Assembly: GCA_038064375.1 (NCBI GenBank)
Contig: JBBTTF010000002.1
Span: 1-13,885, forward strand
DNA from: JBBTTE01 sp038064375
GTDB lineage: Bacteria; Patescibacteriota; Saccharimonadia; Saccharimonadales; UBA4665
DNA length: 13,885 nucleotides
Reading direction: 5' to 3'
Every line of letters begins with the position of its first letter. Positions within the stretch are counted from its first letter, which is position 1. The position numbers and the translations under genes were made by a program. Of this stretch, positions 7,419 through 13,852 are shown piece after piece. The notes below the pieces were generated by a model. The model was given only the letters and a program-made list of their open reading frames with translations, made no database searches and was not told the DNA's origin.

Positions 7419-10400
7419 CTAGTCTTTTTATCCTTATTAGCGGCCTGTTGGAAGGTGCCATCACGACCGATAACTATGGTGTCGCCTTCTTCTGATTCTA
7501 GATCAGCGATGTGTTCAGTCTTTTTGATGACTGGTTCTTCGGGTTGAACGGCGGCTTCTGGGGTGTCTAGATCCTGCTTAAGCTGAGCGGCAATCTGGTG
7601 AACTTCGCTCTGCTCTAGTTCGTTACTGGATATATTGTTGGTCTTGGAGTCGTCTGCTGGTTGAGCCTGAGGAGCGACTATCGGGGCTCCCAGAACTGGT
7701 GTAGGCTCATTGCCAGCACCAGATCGGTAAGGCTGAGTCGACGGTGCATCCTCATCAACCTGAGACGGTTCCTGAAGTGCTGTTCGAGACTGGTGCTTAT
7801 CGATAGTCGGAGCTGTTGTAGGCGACGCTGGCGCGGCAGCTGGAGCCGGTGACAGTGTTGGCGCCGATGAAACCACACCAGTCTTCCTTTTGTGTAGCCA
7901 TTCATCAAGAAATGATGACCCAGATTTAGCTGGCGCTGGTGTGGGCGCAGCAACCGGTGCTGCCGCTTGGCTGGCCGCAGTTGGTCGAGCAGCCCCAGAG
8001 GCTGGTGCAGCAGCCAAAGGCAGCCCATCAGACTTAGTCATGCGTTCTGTTATCTCTTTGTCGACAACGGCCTTAGGACGACCGTATTTGGCAGCCGAGA
8101 GCTGCTTGAGAGCCAATGAGAGGCGCATATTAGGCGTACCAAGAGCTGGCAGCGTCGCCATACTGAAAGGCTGAGTTGGCACGCCGTTAATCAAGGTTCT
8201 GACAATAGTGTTGTAGTTCGGAATCCTCAGTAGATCATCACTGTCGAAGGTCGGCTGGAAGTACTGACCAAGTGATTCAACATCGTTCTGACCAATACGG
8301 AAAGACACGATTGTACCAATGTTACCAAAGACAGCATCCCTAATCTCGGTTGTTAGCTGCGTTGTAAACTGGTTGGCCACGATCAAGTTAAGGTGATATT
8401 TACGAGCCTCGGACATGATGGTCGCAAAGCTATCGGTACTGAAGTTTTGGAACTCATCGACATATAGACTGAAGTCAATTCGCTCTTCCTCTGGTATGTC
8501 TGACCGGCTCATAGCAGCAGCTTGAAACTTCATCACAAATACCATACCCAGAAGTTTGGAGTTAAGTTCGCCGGTACGACCCTTACTTAGGTTAACTAGT
8601 AGGATCTTCTTGTTGTCCATAATGTCGCGTAGATCAAAGGCGCTCTTGGTCTGGCCAATAATGTTACGCATCATTTCGTTACTCAGGAATGCTCCGAACT
8701 TACTGACGAACCAACTATTGACCTCACCAGCATCATTAGAGCGCTGGCTGGACGGATACTCTTTGAGCCAGAAATCCCGAACATTTACGTCCGTAACGTG
8801 TTGTAATTTTTTCTGCAAGAATCTTGGATCACGGAACAATTTAGGAACATCGACGAACGTACCACCTTCGGGATCAGACATAATTGCCAAAGCTGCGTTT
8901 CTAAAGATGTGCTCATAACGCGGCCCCATGATGCCTTGTTGTTGTGGGTCGTACAACTTCTGAAGCATATTTAGGCTCTCTTGGATAAGAAAATCTTTCT
9001 GATCCGGCGTATTAAATTCGAACAAATTTAGGCCCATAGGGTAGTCCATATCGGACGGCGAGAAGTAGATAATATCCTCGGTTCGTTCCTTCGGAACCAT
9101 TGATAATAGACGCTCCACGACATCGCCATGGGGATCGACAAAGGCAAAACCATTGCCGCTCAACATGTCCTGCAACGCAACATTCTCTAAGAAGGTCGAC
9201 TTACCGGTACCAGTCTGTCCAACCACGTACATGTGGCGTTGGCGATCGCCTAGCCCTAGTCTGATCGGCTTCTTGGCACCACGGAACAGGTTGTAGCCTA
9301 GCAACAGTCCATCCTCCGGAACGTTGCGCGGACCATCGACTTGCTTGGAGTCCTGACGAGCTAATTGAGAGGTCGGGATGTTGCTCTCATCTGGGAAGTG
9401 GAACAGAGTCGCCAGCTCCACGGAGTTAAGAATGTTCTTGTTGTGCTCCTGCGGGAAGAATCTCATGATGTAGCTGGTGATCAAACCGTCTATGTCCTTC
9501 GCTGGTGTGTACTTAAAGCCGTTCTTACCGGGGGAGTCATACAACTGGAAGCTACCAACAATATTAGTCAGAATAGCCTGCGCTCGCTGACTGATGTTAG
9601 ATGAAGCCACTAATCTAATGACCACCTCGTAACCAGCGTGGCGAGTCTTCTCATCTATAGCGTCCAGCACAGACTGCTCCATATTAGATAGATCTGGCTT
9701 CTTGGGGCCGTCATCACCGCCGCCCTCTGGTGGCTTAACAAAAGCTACGGCCAGACTCTTGGCCATTTCGCCACCGCCTAAACCGCCACCGCCGCCCTTG
9801 CGTTTCTTACTGGCAAGGTCTTGAGCTGTTTTGCGCCATGATGGATGAGCTGGTCGTATAAGTATCTGAATACCAGCACCGTCTTCTTTACCAAGGGTCG
9901 CCAAGGCGTTAAGTAACGACTGCATGCTATCTCGCTTAAGATCTTGGTAAGTAGCAATCGGGTAAGCGAAGGGTTCTTTTAGCGTTAATTCCCCGCCCAT
10001 GGTGCCGCTAACACGACCGACCGGACTGAATATATTGTGTTCGTTGACTTCTTCTAGCCTAGCTGACGGATAAGCACTGTTGATCGCCTGCTTAACAATG
10101 TCGAGTAGCGCCAAAGGTACAGCCGCATAGAAGTAGACAAAGCCCTGACTACCGACAATCTCAAAAGCAAAGTGCCGCTGACCATAGAAGCTACTCTTAA
10201 AGTCCTTAAGTAGCGTGCTAGCAATAATGTCATAAATAAGCTGGGCTTTACTGATGGTCTCATCTGTTACGTCTCTGGCATCACGATTACCTATCTCGGT
10301 GTCATCACTAGGCGGCGGCAGGTGTATCAATAGTGGAACCATTTTGAGGCCGCGTTCGTAGTTCTTCTGCTCTCTAAAGGTCTTGCGGGTCTGCAAGAAG

Positions 10401-10465
10401 ACGATTGGGGCCGCCACTAAGAACATCACGAAGATCGTTCCAAGGATGAATAATAACGTTCCCAT
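7415..10465 (-). CDS. VirD4/TraG-like T4SS coupling-type ATPase
   Basis: This is a membrane-anchored AAA+/RecA-fold ATPase of the family annotated as type IV secretion DNA-binding or TraM-recognition (TraG/TraD/VirD4-like). Members pump DNA or protein through a secretion pore. The protein has 1016 residues: one N-terminal span (about 3-24), a region without recognisable motif (40-390) broken by a Lys/Gly-rich loop (219-232), then the ATPase. Walker A is GQTGTGKS (416-423), followed by FVDPHGD (442-448). Walker B is LYVDEFQNF (667-675), and a sensor-like VANQF follows (696-700). Residues 812-1000 form a Pro/Ala-rich, then acidic, probably disordered tail. The start follows a small gene by 5 nt, with AGGA just before the ATG. 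No VirB6, VirB8-10 or relaxase gene lies in the window. HerA-like housekeeping or pilus-type roles cannot be excluded. Confidence 0.88.
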   Translation of the reverse strand: MGTLLFILGTIFVMFLVAAPIVFLQTRKTFREQKNYERGLKMVPLLIHLPPPSDDTEIGNRDARDVTDETISKAQLIYDIIASTLLKDFKSSFYGQRHFAFEIVGSQGFVYFYAAVPLALLDIVKQAINSAYPSARLEEVNEHNIFSPVGRVSGTMGGELTLKEPFAYPIATYQDLKRDSMQSLLNALATLGKEDGAGIQILIRPAHPSWRKTAQDLASKKRKGGGGGLGGGEMAKSLAVAFVKPPEGGGDDGPKKPDLSNMEQSVLDAIDEKTRHAGYEVVIRLVASSNISQRAQAILTNIVGSFQLYDSPGKNGFKYTPAKDIDGLITSYIMRFFPQEHNKNILNSVELATLFHFPDESNIPTSQLARQDSKQVDGPRNVPEDGLLLGYNLFRGAKKPIRLGLGDRQRHMYVVGQTGTGKSTFLENVALQDMLSGNGFAFVDPHGDVVERLLSMVPKERTEDIIYFSPSDMDYPMGLNLFEFNTPDQKDFLIQESLNMLQKLYDPQQQGIMGPRYEHIFRNAALAIMSDPEGGTFVDVPKLFRDPRFLQKKLQHVTDVNVRDFWLKEYPSSQRSNDAGEVNSWFVSKFGAFLSNEMMRNIIGQTKSAFDLRDIMDNKKILLVNLSKGRTGELNSKLLGMVFVMKFQAAAMSRSDIPEEERIDFSLYVDEFQNFSTDSFATIMSEARKYHLNLIVANQFTTQLTTEIRDAVFGNIGTIVSFRIGQNDVESLGQYFQPTFDSDDLLRIPNYNTIVRTLINGVPTQPFSMATLPALGTPNMRLSLALKQLSAAKYGRPKAVVDKEITERMTKSDGLPLAAAPASGAARPTAASQAAAPVAAPTPAPAKSGSSFLDEWLHKRKTGVVSSAPTLSPAPAAAPASPTTAPTIDKHQSRTALQEPSQVDEDAPSTQPYRSGAGNEPTPVLGAPIVAPQAQPADDSKTNNISSNELEQSEVHQIAAQLKQDLDTPEAAVQPEEPVIKKTEHIADLESEEGDTIVIGRDGTFQQAANKDKKTS

Positions 10466-10470
10466 TTATC

Positions 10471-10890
10471 CTACTGACTTAATTTTATAGTCTTGCCATA
10501 GCGCTTCTTCATATAATCAGCCTTGACCACTGTTAATTCTTCGCTTTGCTTGTGCGGGTCGTCTCTCGTTCGCTCCACAATTTGCTTGGCCTTATTGACC
10601 CATTCTTTCTCGATTAAATCACCATCATCAAGGATTGGCATTCCTCCTATCGGCGCTGGCGTGCCGGCGGCTGGAGCTGGAACGGCCGTCTGCATCATCG
10701 GTGGTACTGGCATAGGAATAGCGGCTGCGCCGCCGCTAGGTGGCGCGCTTTGGACCGAACCAGAGCGTTCAGCATTAGCAGCTAGCTCTGGAGACTGCTG
10801 CGCTAGTTCTGCGCCAGCGTTTGGCACAGCTTGCTCTACCATCGGTGGCGGCAGTTCAATACTGGAAGCTTCGCTATTGTGCGGATTCAT
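10471..10890 (-). CDS. small Pro/Ala-rich protein upstream of the ATPase
   Basis: This 139-aa protein has no membrane segment. Residues 1-85 are low-complexity Pro/Ala/Gly/Met, probably disordered. Residues 86-139 look folded and charged (DDGDLIEKEWVNKAKQIVE, then a Lys-rich end MKKRYGKTIKLSQ). From memory a similar C-terminal segment is seen beside such ATPases in other CPR genomes, but I cannot verify this here. The stop is 5 nt before the ATPase start, so translation is probably coupled and the product may be an adaptor or partner of the ATPase. There is no Shine-Dalgarno. Instead a TATAAT box lies 6 nt before the ATG, which suggests a leaderless mRNA. Confidence 0.82.
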   Translation of the reverse strand: MNPHNSEASSIELPPPMVEQAVPNAGAELAQQSPELAANAERSGSVQSAPPSGGAAAIPMPVPPMMQTAVPAPAAGTPAPIGGMPILDDGDLIEKEWVNKAKQIVERTRDDPHKQSEELTVVKADYMKKRYGKTIKLSQ

Positions 10891-10896
10891 AAGCTT

Positions 10897-10902
10897 ATTA
10901 TA
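10897..10902 (-). promoter_or_regulatory. TATAAT box 6 nt before a start codon (leaderless)
   Basis: On the minus strand a perfect TATAAT ends 6 nt before the ATG at 10890. The usual -10 to start distance places +1 on or next to the A of the ATG. No clear -35 is seen; TATCAT lies about 18 bp upstream. The lack of a ribosome site fits leaderless initiation of the small protein and ATPase operon. Confidence 0.5.
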
Positions 10903-10943
10903 CAGCCTGGCGGGGCTTGATGATAGGTGCTAGGGCGAGCTTT

Positions 10944-11312
10944 TTAAGCCTGTGTGGCTTGGCGGGGCCCTCGAGCGTAATAGCTATAGAGATAAGCCAG
11001 AGCTACCAGAGGTAACATCACAAATACATCGCGCGAATTGAGCTGACCAATCGACTGCAGAGCTATAAGTCCAGCTATAAGAGCCGTTATTGAGGCCGCC
11101 ACCCGCTGTTTACGCTTAATTGATAGTCCATAGAGCTTAAAGAATGTCAGCAAACCGTAAGTTAAGTAATAAATCGTCGCTGCAAGAAGTAAAAATCCAA
11201 CTATTAGCATAAATGACGGTACGGCCAGCGCATCAGTCAGGCTGAACACTATTATATCTATGGTAAGTAAACCAATAAATTGTTTAACGTGCTTATGGGC
11301 TATGAATCGCAT
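10944..11312 (-). CDS. hypothetical four-span membrane protein, 122 aa
   Basis: I do not recognise the family. Almost the whole protein is membrane: predicted spans at about 9-28, 33-59, 70-88 and 94-111. A basic cytoplasmic loop lies between spans 2 and 3 (SIKRKQR, 64-70), and both ends are short and basic (MRFIAHKHVK; ARGPRQATQA). No catalytic or transport motif is visible. The start at 11312 is supported by AAAGGA 7 nt upstream. An overlapping ATG 4 nt earlier is out of frame and stops after six codons. The gene lies 53 bp before the small protein gene, which has its own TATAAT, so it may be the promoter-proximal member of the same minus-strand group. Confidence 0.75.
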   Translation of the reverse strand: MRFIAHKHVKQFIGLLTIDIIVFSLTDALAVPSFMLIVGFLLLAATIYYLTYGLLTFFKLYGLSIKRKQRVAASITALIAGLIALQSIGQLNSRDVFVMLPLVALAYLYSYYARGPRQATQA

Positions 11313-11413
11313 TCATGAATCCTTTGTCCTTTCTGGTGAGGTATTGCCTATGGCAGAGGCCATTTGTTTGCGTGTCAAACGCGGCAAACATGAACTTAGG
11401 TGCCGAGGCGACA

Positions 11414-11424
11414 AATCCGCTTAT
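11414..11424 (+). repeat. 11-bp direct repeat, copy 1 (copy 2 at 11652-11662)
   Basis: AATCCGCTTAT occurs here and again at 11652-11662, 238 bp apart, in the same orientation. The second copy overlaps the -35 of the leftward promoter candidate. The pair brackets the possible 49-aa ORF. It could be a regulator site or coincidence. Confidence 0.45.
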
Positions 11425-11469
11425 ATAAATTAGACTATTGAAGCGCTTGCCGCCTGCGGCTTGACTGAC

Positions 11470-11501
11470 CGCTCTAATAGCCTTTAGGGCTAAATAGAGC
11501 G
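11470..11501 (-). other. hairpin over the stop of the possible tiny ORF
   Basis: The two arms (CGCTCTA/TAGAGCG outside and TAGCC/GGCTA inside, loop of five) give a 12-bp stem with one small internal loop. It covers the TAG of the possible 49-aa ORF. No T-run follows on either strand, so it is not an intrinsic terminator. It could be an RNA structure in a leader transcript. Confidence 0.4.
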
Positions 11502-11623
11502 ACGTATTTGTTTGGTTGTGTTGTCTGCAAGTCCGCCCCCGCGAGGGCTTCTACGACCGCGGCCATATTGCTGTGAGGCTTTTGGTTTAAATTGTAGTTT
11601 TTGTTTTTGTGACTTACGCTCAT
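11474..11623 (-). CDS. possible 49-aa ORF (doubtful)
   Basis: An ATG at 11623, preceded by AGGA at only 2-nt spacing, opens a 49-codon frame starting MSVSHKNKNYNLNQK and ending in SPKGY. It has no recognisable domain. Two points count against it. The best promoter for this strand would start transcription a few bases inside the ORF. A second frame over the same bases is also open and encodes a very basic Arg/Lys/Gly-rich peptide without a normal start. The region may be a leader RNA rather than a gene. Confidence 0.2.
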   Translation of the reverse strand: MSVSHKNKNYNLNQKPHSNMAAVVEALAGADLQTTQPNKYVALFSPKGY

Positions 11624-11624
11624 T

Positions 11625-11653
11625 ATCCTAGCACGGCGAGCCCTTTTTGTCAA
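11625..11653 (-). promoter_or_regulatory. leftward promoter with perfect -35
   Basis: On the minus strand TTGACA (11648-11653) is 17 bp from TAGGAT (11625-11630), with an overlapping GATAAT. Transcription would begin near 11618 and run toward the four-span membrane protein gene, giving a leader of about 300 nt. The hexamers and spacing are good and no other promoter for that group is as strong. Confidence 0.5.
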
Positions 11654-11771
11654 TCCGCTTATGGTCGTTTGGGGTGTCAAAATCACGTGTTCAGCGTACC
11701 GATTTTGCTCACAAGCTTAGGCCTGTCGAAAGTTATGCACAGGTTTATTTATTATTTAAGCATAATTACTG

Positions 11772-11800
11772 TTGACGGCATTTTTACTATTCTATAAGAT
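11772..11800 (+). promoter_or_regulatory. promoter of candidate small RNA
   Basis: TTGACG (11772-11777, five of six) is followed after 17 bp by TAAGAT (11795-11800, four of six, with the key A2 and T6). It lies in AT-rich DNA. Transcription would start near 11807. The palindrome ATACGTAT overlaps the end of the -10, where a repressor would block initiation. Confidence 0.5.
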
Positions 11801-11806
11801 ACGTAT
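11799..11806. promoter_or_regulatory. ATACGTAT palindrome at RNA start (possible RHH operator)
   Basis: This perfect 8-bp palindrome overlaps the last two bases of the -10 and reaches the predicted +1. The same octamer occurs 14 bp before the ATG of the RHH gene at 13596. I saw no other copy in the window. RHH proteins such as MetJ bind 8-bp palindromes, which makes an operator plausible but untested. Confidence 0.35.
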
Positions 11807-11978
11807 AGCGCTTGAACAAATTAAGTGCTCAAAAACAAAAAGCTCTCTGGGGATGACGATTTCTCGCAAGTCGTTATCCCACTAAGGAAAAACAAACCCT
11901 TAACATTCAAAAGCAAACAAAAACATTAAATTATCGTTAAAACACCTTGTCCCTAACCGGACGAGGTGTTTTACTTTT
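11807..11978 (+). ncRNA. candidate structured small RNA, about 170 nt
   Basis: Between a promoter and a strong terminator lies a stretch with no meaningful ORF but ordered structure. Hairpin 1 pairs 11807-11813 with 11823-11829 (7 bp, one G-U). Hairpin 2 pairs 11850-11862 with 11868-11880 (13 bp, two G-U, loop CTCGC). A small TAAGG/CCTTA hairpin follows at about 11883-11901. Then comes a long A-rich, G-poor linker, and finally the terminator. It matches no tRNA, tmRNA, 6S, SRP or RNase P signature I know. It is either a free-standing small RNA or a 5' leader that controls comM (45 nt further on) by attenuation. Confidence 0.45.
11939..11978 (+). terminator. intrinsic terminator, probably bidirectional
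   Basis: A 14-bp stem (arms 11939-11952 and 11959-11972, one G-U pair, loop CTAACC) has a GC-rich top and an A/T base, and is followed by ACTTTT. The A-run on the 5' side gives a T-run on the other strand, so it could work both ways. It lies 45 bp before comM, so either an upstream RNA ends here or comM is controlled by readthrough. Confidence 0.8.
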
Positions 11979-12022
11979 AGCCTTAGTAACGTGCGGTGCG
12001 GGCATCTTAATAGGTAATACTT

Positions 12023-13549
12023 ATGGGTACCGCCGTTCAGAGCATTATTTCTACCGGATCTAGCGGAACAATCGTCGATATTGAGTGCCATCTGTCCAAT
12101 AATCTGCCAAATATCGTAATTGTTGGCTCCGCAAACAAGGCTGTAGATGAATCAAGAGAACGTATCAGGGGTGCATTCGCAACTAGCCGGATAATGCTAC
12201 CTCGCAAAAGAGTCATAATTAACCTCGCTCCGGCCGATGTTCCCAAGTCTGACAGCGGCTTTGACCTAGCGATTGCTGTAGCCATCCTTTTGGCAGACGG
12301 ACAAGTGACTACGAGCATCGATCGTTCATCGGCTTTTATCGGCGAGCTGGGTCTGGACGGAGGCGTACGTGCCGTGCGCGGTATTATCGGCAAGATTATT
12401 ACTGGGCGGGCTGCTGGTATCACTACCTTCTATATACCGGCCGCTAACTTGGCACAGGCTCAACTAGTGCCAGAGGTGTCTCTTGTTGCTATCGAAAGCC
12501 TCAGCCAGCTTTATGGTCACCTTGCCGGAGGGCTTAGCTTAGATATCGTGCGTACCGGCAGCGGTAAGTATTTGCCTCCTTCTGCGTCATCTTCTGGTTC
12601 AGAAGTGCAGCTTAGCGAAATAGTCGGCCAGTCTATGGCCAAACGTGCCCTCGAGATTGCCGCGGCTGGTGGCCACAATCTATTATTTAGTGGTCCGCCG
12701 GGTACTGGCAAAAGCATGCTGGCCAAAGCCCTGCCCTCAATCCTGCCACCAATGAACAGGGAGGAGGTGCTAGAAGTCACCCATCTGCACAGCCTCGCTG
12801 GACATGATTACGACAAGATACAGGTTGAGCGGCCCTTTCGTTCGCCCCATCATAGCTCGAGCCATGTAGCCATAGTTGGCGGCGGAACTCGACTCAAGCC
12901 CGGCGAAATCAGCCTAGCCCACCGCGGAGTACTGTTTTTTGACGAGTTGCCAGAATTTAGCCGCACCACCTTAGAGGCCTTGCGACAACCACTTGAGGAT
13001 CGAGTTATCTCCTTGGCACGAGCTCTTGAGAGAACCGAGTATCCAGCCAGCTTCACGCTAGTAGCCACCGCCAATCCTTGCCCTTGTGGCTACAAAGATA
13101 CAAACGGTGCATGCAGTTGTTCGGGATATGCCATTAAACGTTATGCTCAGAGACTATCCGGTCCTATTCTTGACCGTATTGACTTGTCTTGTGACGTTTA
13201 CGAAGTTGAGCATGACAAGCTTTTGACTCAAAGTCTTAGTCCTAAATCAGACGAAGCTATACGTCAAAGAGTTCTTAAGGCCTGTCGCATTCAAGCCAAG
13301 CGCTACTCTAGCAGTACTAAGCTTAACGCCCATATGACAAACGCCGATATTAAGCAGTTCGCTTCGCTTGATCCTGAGGCCGAGGCAATACTTAATAGCG
13401 CAGCTAGGCAATACCAGCTATCTGCCCGCGCCTATATGAGAGCTGTTCGTGTAGCTAGGACAATTGCTGACTTAGAAGGCTCTCCTACCATCGACGCCAG
13501 TCACGCTACCGAGGCCTTGGCATATCGCAAGAAACGGCTTAAGAAATGA
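12023..13549 (+). CDS. comM: ComM/YifB-family Mg-chelatase-like AAA+ ATPase
   Basis: ComM is a hexameric helicase that promotes branch migration when incoming single-stranded DNA is integrated during natural transformation. The protein has 508 residues, the normal length. The N-terminal ChlI-type domain (1-170) shows NLPNIVIVG, ESRERIRGAF and NLAPADVPK, the family hallmarks. The AAA+ core has Walker A GPPGTGKS (224-231), PFRSPHH (271-277), Walker B VLFFDELPEF (303-312), the sensor ATANPCPCGY with a four-cysteine cluster (C353, C355, C364, C366) and LDRIDL (383-388). The Mg-chelatase C-terminal helical domain closes the protein. AGGT lies 9 nt before the ATG. The upstream terminator suggests readthrough or a weak private promoter. 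In species without competence the family may do general recombination work, and no other com gene is in the window. Confidence 0.93.
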   Translation: MGTAVQSIISTGSSGTIVDIECHLSNNLPNIVIVGSANKAVDESRERIRGAFATSRIMLPRKRVIINLAPADVPKSDSGFDLAIAVAILLADGQVTTSIDRSSAFIGELGLDGGVRAVRGIIGKIITGRAAGITTFYIPAANLAQAQLVPEVSLVAIESLSQLYGHLAGGLSLDIVRTGSGKYLPPSASSSGSEVQLSEIVGQSMAKRALEIAAAGGHNLLFSGPPGTGKSMLAKALPSILPPMNREEVLEVTHLHSLAGHDYDKIQVERPFRSPHHSSSHVAIVGGGTRLKPGEISLAHRGVLFFDELPEFSRTTLEALRQPLEDRVISLARALERTEYPASFTLVATANPCPCGYKDTNGACSCSGYAIKRYAQRLSGPILDRIDLSCDVYEVEHDKLLTQSLSPKSDEAIRQRVLKACRIQAKRYSSSTKLNAHMTNADIKQFASLDPEAEAILNSAARQYQLSARAYMRAVRVARTIADLEGSPTIDASHATEALAYRKKRLKK

Positions 13550-13575
13550 GGCCTCACTGCAATGCGCCTGTCTGT

Positions 13576-13583
13576 ATACGTAT
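13576..13583. promoter_or_regulatory. ATACGTAT palindrome before RHH gene (possible operator)
   Basis: This second copy of the perfect octamer is extended to GTATACGTATG. It lies just upstream of the GGAG ribosome site of the RHH gene, a usual place for autoregulation by such proteins. No clear promoter hexamers surround it, so it could also act on readthrough from comM or have no function. Confidence 0.35.
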
Positions 13584-13595
13584 GGAGTTTTTGTG

Positions 13596-13802
13596 ATGAG
13601 CCATAAACAGGCCAATTCTTGGCTGGTCGCAAAAACTATACACGTATCGCTGCCTGAGAGTCTGCTTGATGAGATCAACGAAGCAGCCAAGGCCAACTAT
13701 GAGTCACGTAGTGATTACATCCGTGAATCACTTGTGTTGAGACTCAAAGGGCAGACAATCGTCGGAGGTGATAAGACTCAAGATATGGGAGAAATCGGTT
13801 GA
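13596..13802 (+). CDS. ribbon-helix-helix (CopG/Arc-type) DNA-binding protein
   Basis: This 68-aa protein has a clear RHH fold: beta strand TIHVSLP (14-20), helix A ESLLDEINEAAKANY (21-35), the turn ESRSD, and helix B YIRESLVLRLKG (41-52). Such proteins dimerise and place the strand pair in the DNA major groove. They are transcription repressors or antitoxins. A polar tail (53-68) follows. The ATG at 13596 is chosen because GGAG is 8 nt upstream; the GTG one codon earlier is also possible. The gene lies 46 bp after comM on the same strand. No ParE/RelE/MazF-like toxin follows in the visible sequence; a new promoter begins at its stop codon. This favours a regulator over an antitoxin. Confidence 0.85.
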   Translation: MSHKQANSWLVAKTIHVSLPESLLDEINEAAKANYESRSDYIRESLVLRLKGQTIVGGDKTQDMGEIG

Positions 13803-13827
13803 CCTCTGATGACTCATCTGTTAGAAT
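13799..13827 (+). promoter_or_regulatory. strong promoter for the gene cut by the window end
   Basis: TTGACC (13799-13804) and TAGAAT (13822-13827) are 17 bp apart, with five of six matches each. The -35 includes the stop codon of the RHH gene. Transcription would start near 13834, about 20 nt before an AAGGAG ribosome site. Confidence 0.6.
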
Positions 13828-13852
13828 GCATGTACCTTTGGAATATCAATTT

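Larger units (their letters stand above)
11313..12022. other. long intergenic region with divergent transcription signals
   Basis: About 710 bp hold no firmly recognisable gene. From left to right there is a possible 300-nt leader of the membrane-protein gene with two hairpins (11470-11501 and GTTTGC...GCAAAC at about 11368-11391), a possible 49-aa ORF, a leftward TTGACA promoter-like element, a DnaA-box-like 9-mer (11733-11741) beside an AT-rich stretch, a rightward promoter, a candidate structured RNA and a bidirectional terminator. No tRNA T-arm, tmRNA, RNase P or SRP core was found on either strand. Confidence 0.7.

Noticed and set aside
7661..8174. Long open frames on both strands across the ATPase C-terminal region
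   Set aside because: They are shadows of GC-rich Pro/Ala codons in the disordered tail; none has a ribosome site or a recognisable domain.
10906..10968. Repeated TGGCGGGGC (10908-10916 and 10960-10968) with a 5-bp AAGCC/GGCTT hairpin as a terminator
   Set aside because: The stem is short, and on the minus strand it is followed by an A-run rather than a T-run; the repeat is only 9 bp of GC-rich sequence.
11474..11748. tmRNA (ssrA) on the minus strand, suggested by TTTCGACAGG and an A-rich ORF ending in a hairpin
   Set aside because: No 3' T-arm or CCA acceptor partner follows, the 5' end is not G-rich, the ORF does not end in an ALAA-like tag, and a promoter-like element lies in the middle.
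13547..13556. 10-bp palindrome TGAGGCCTCA over the comM stop codon
   Set aside because: It has no loop or T-run to act as a terminator and no second copy was seen; likely coincidence.
13596..13802. Antitoxin of a toxin-antitoxin pair
   Set aside because: No toxin ORF overlaps or directly follows; a separate strong promoter starts at its stop codon. The next gene is truncated, so this cannot be fully excluded.
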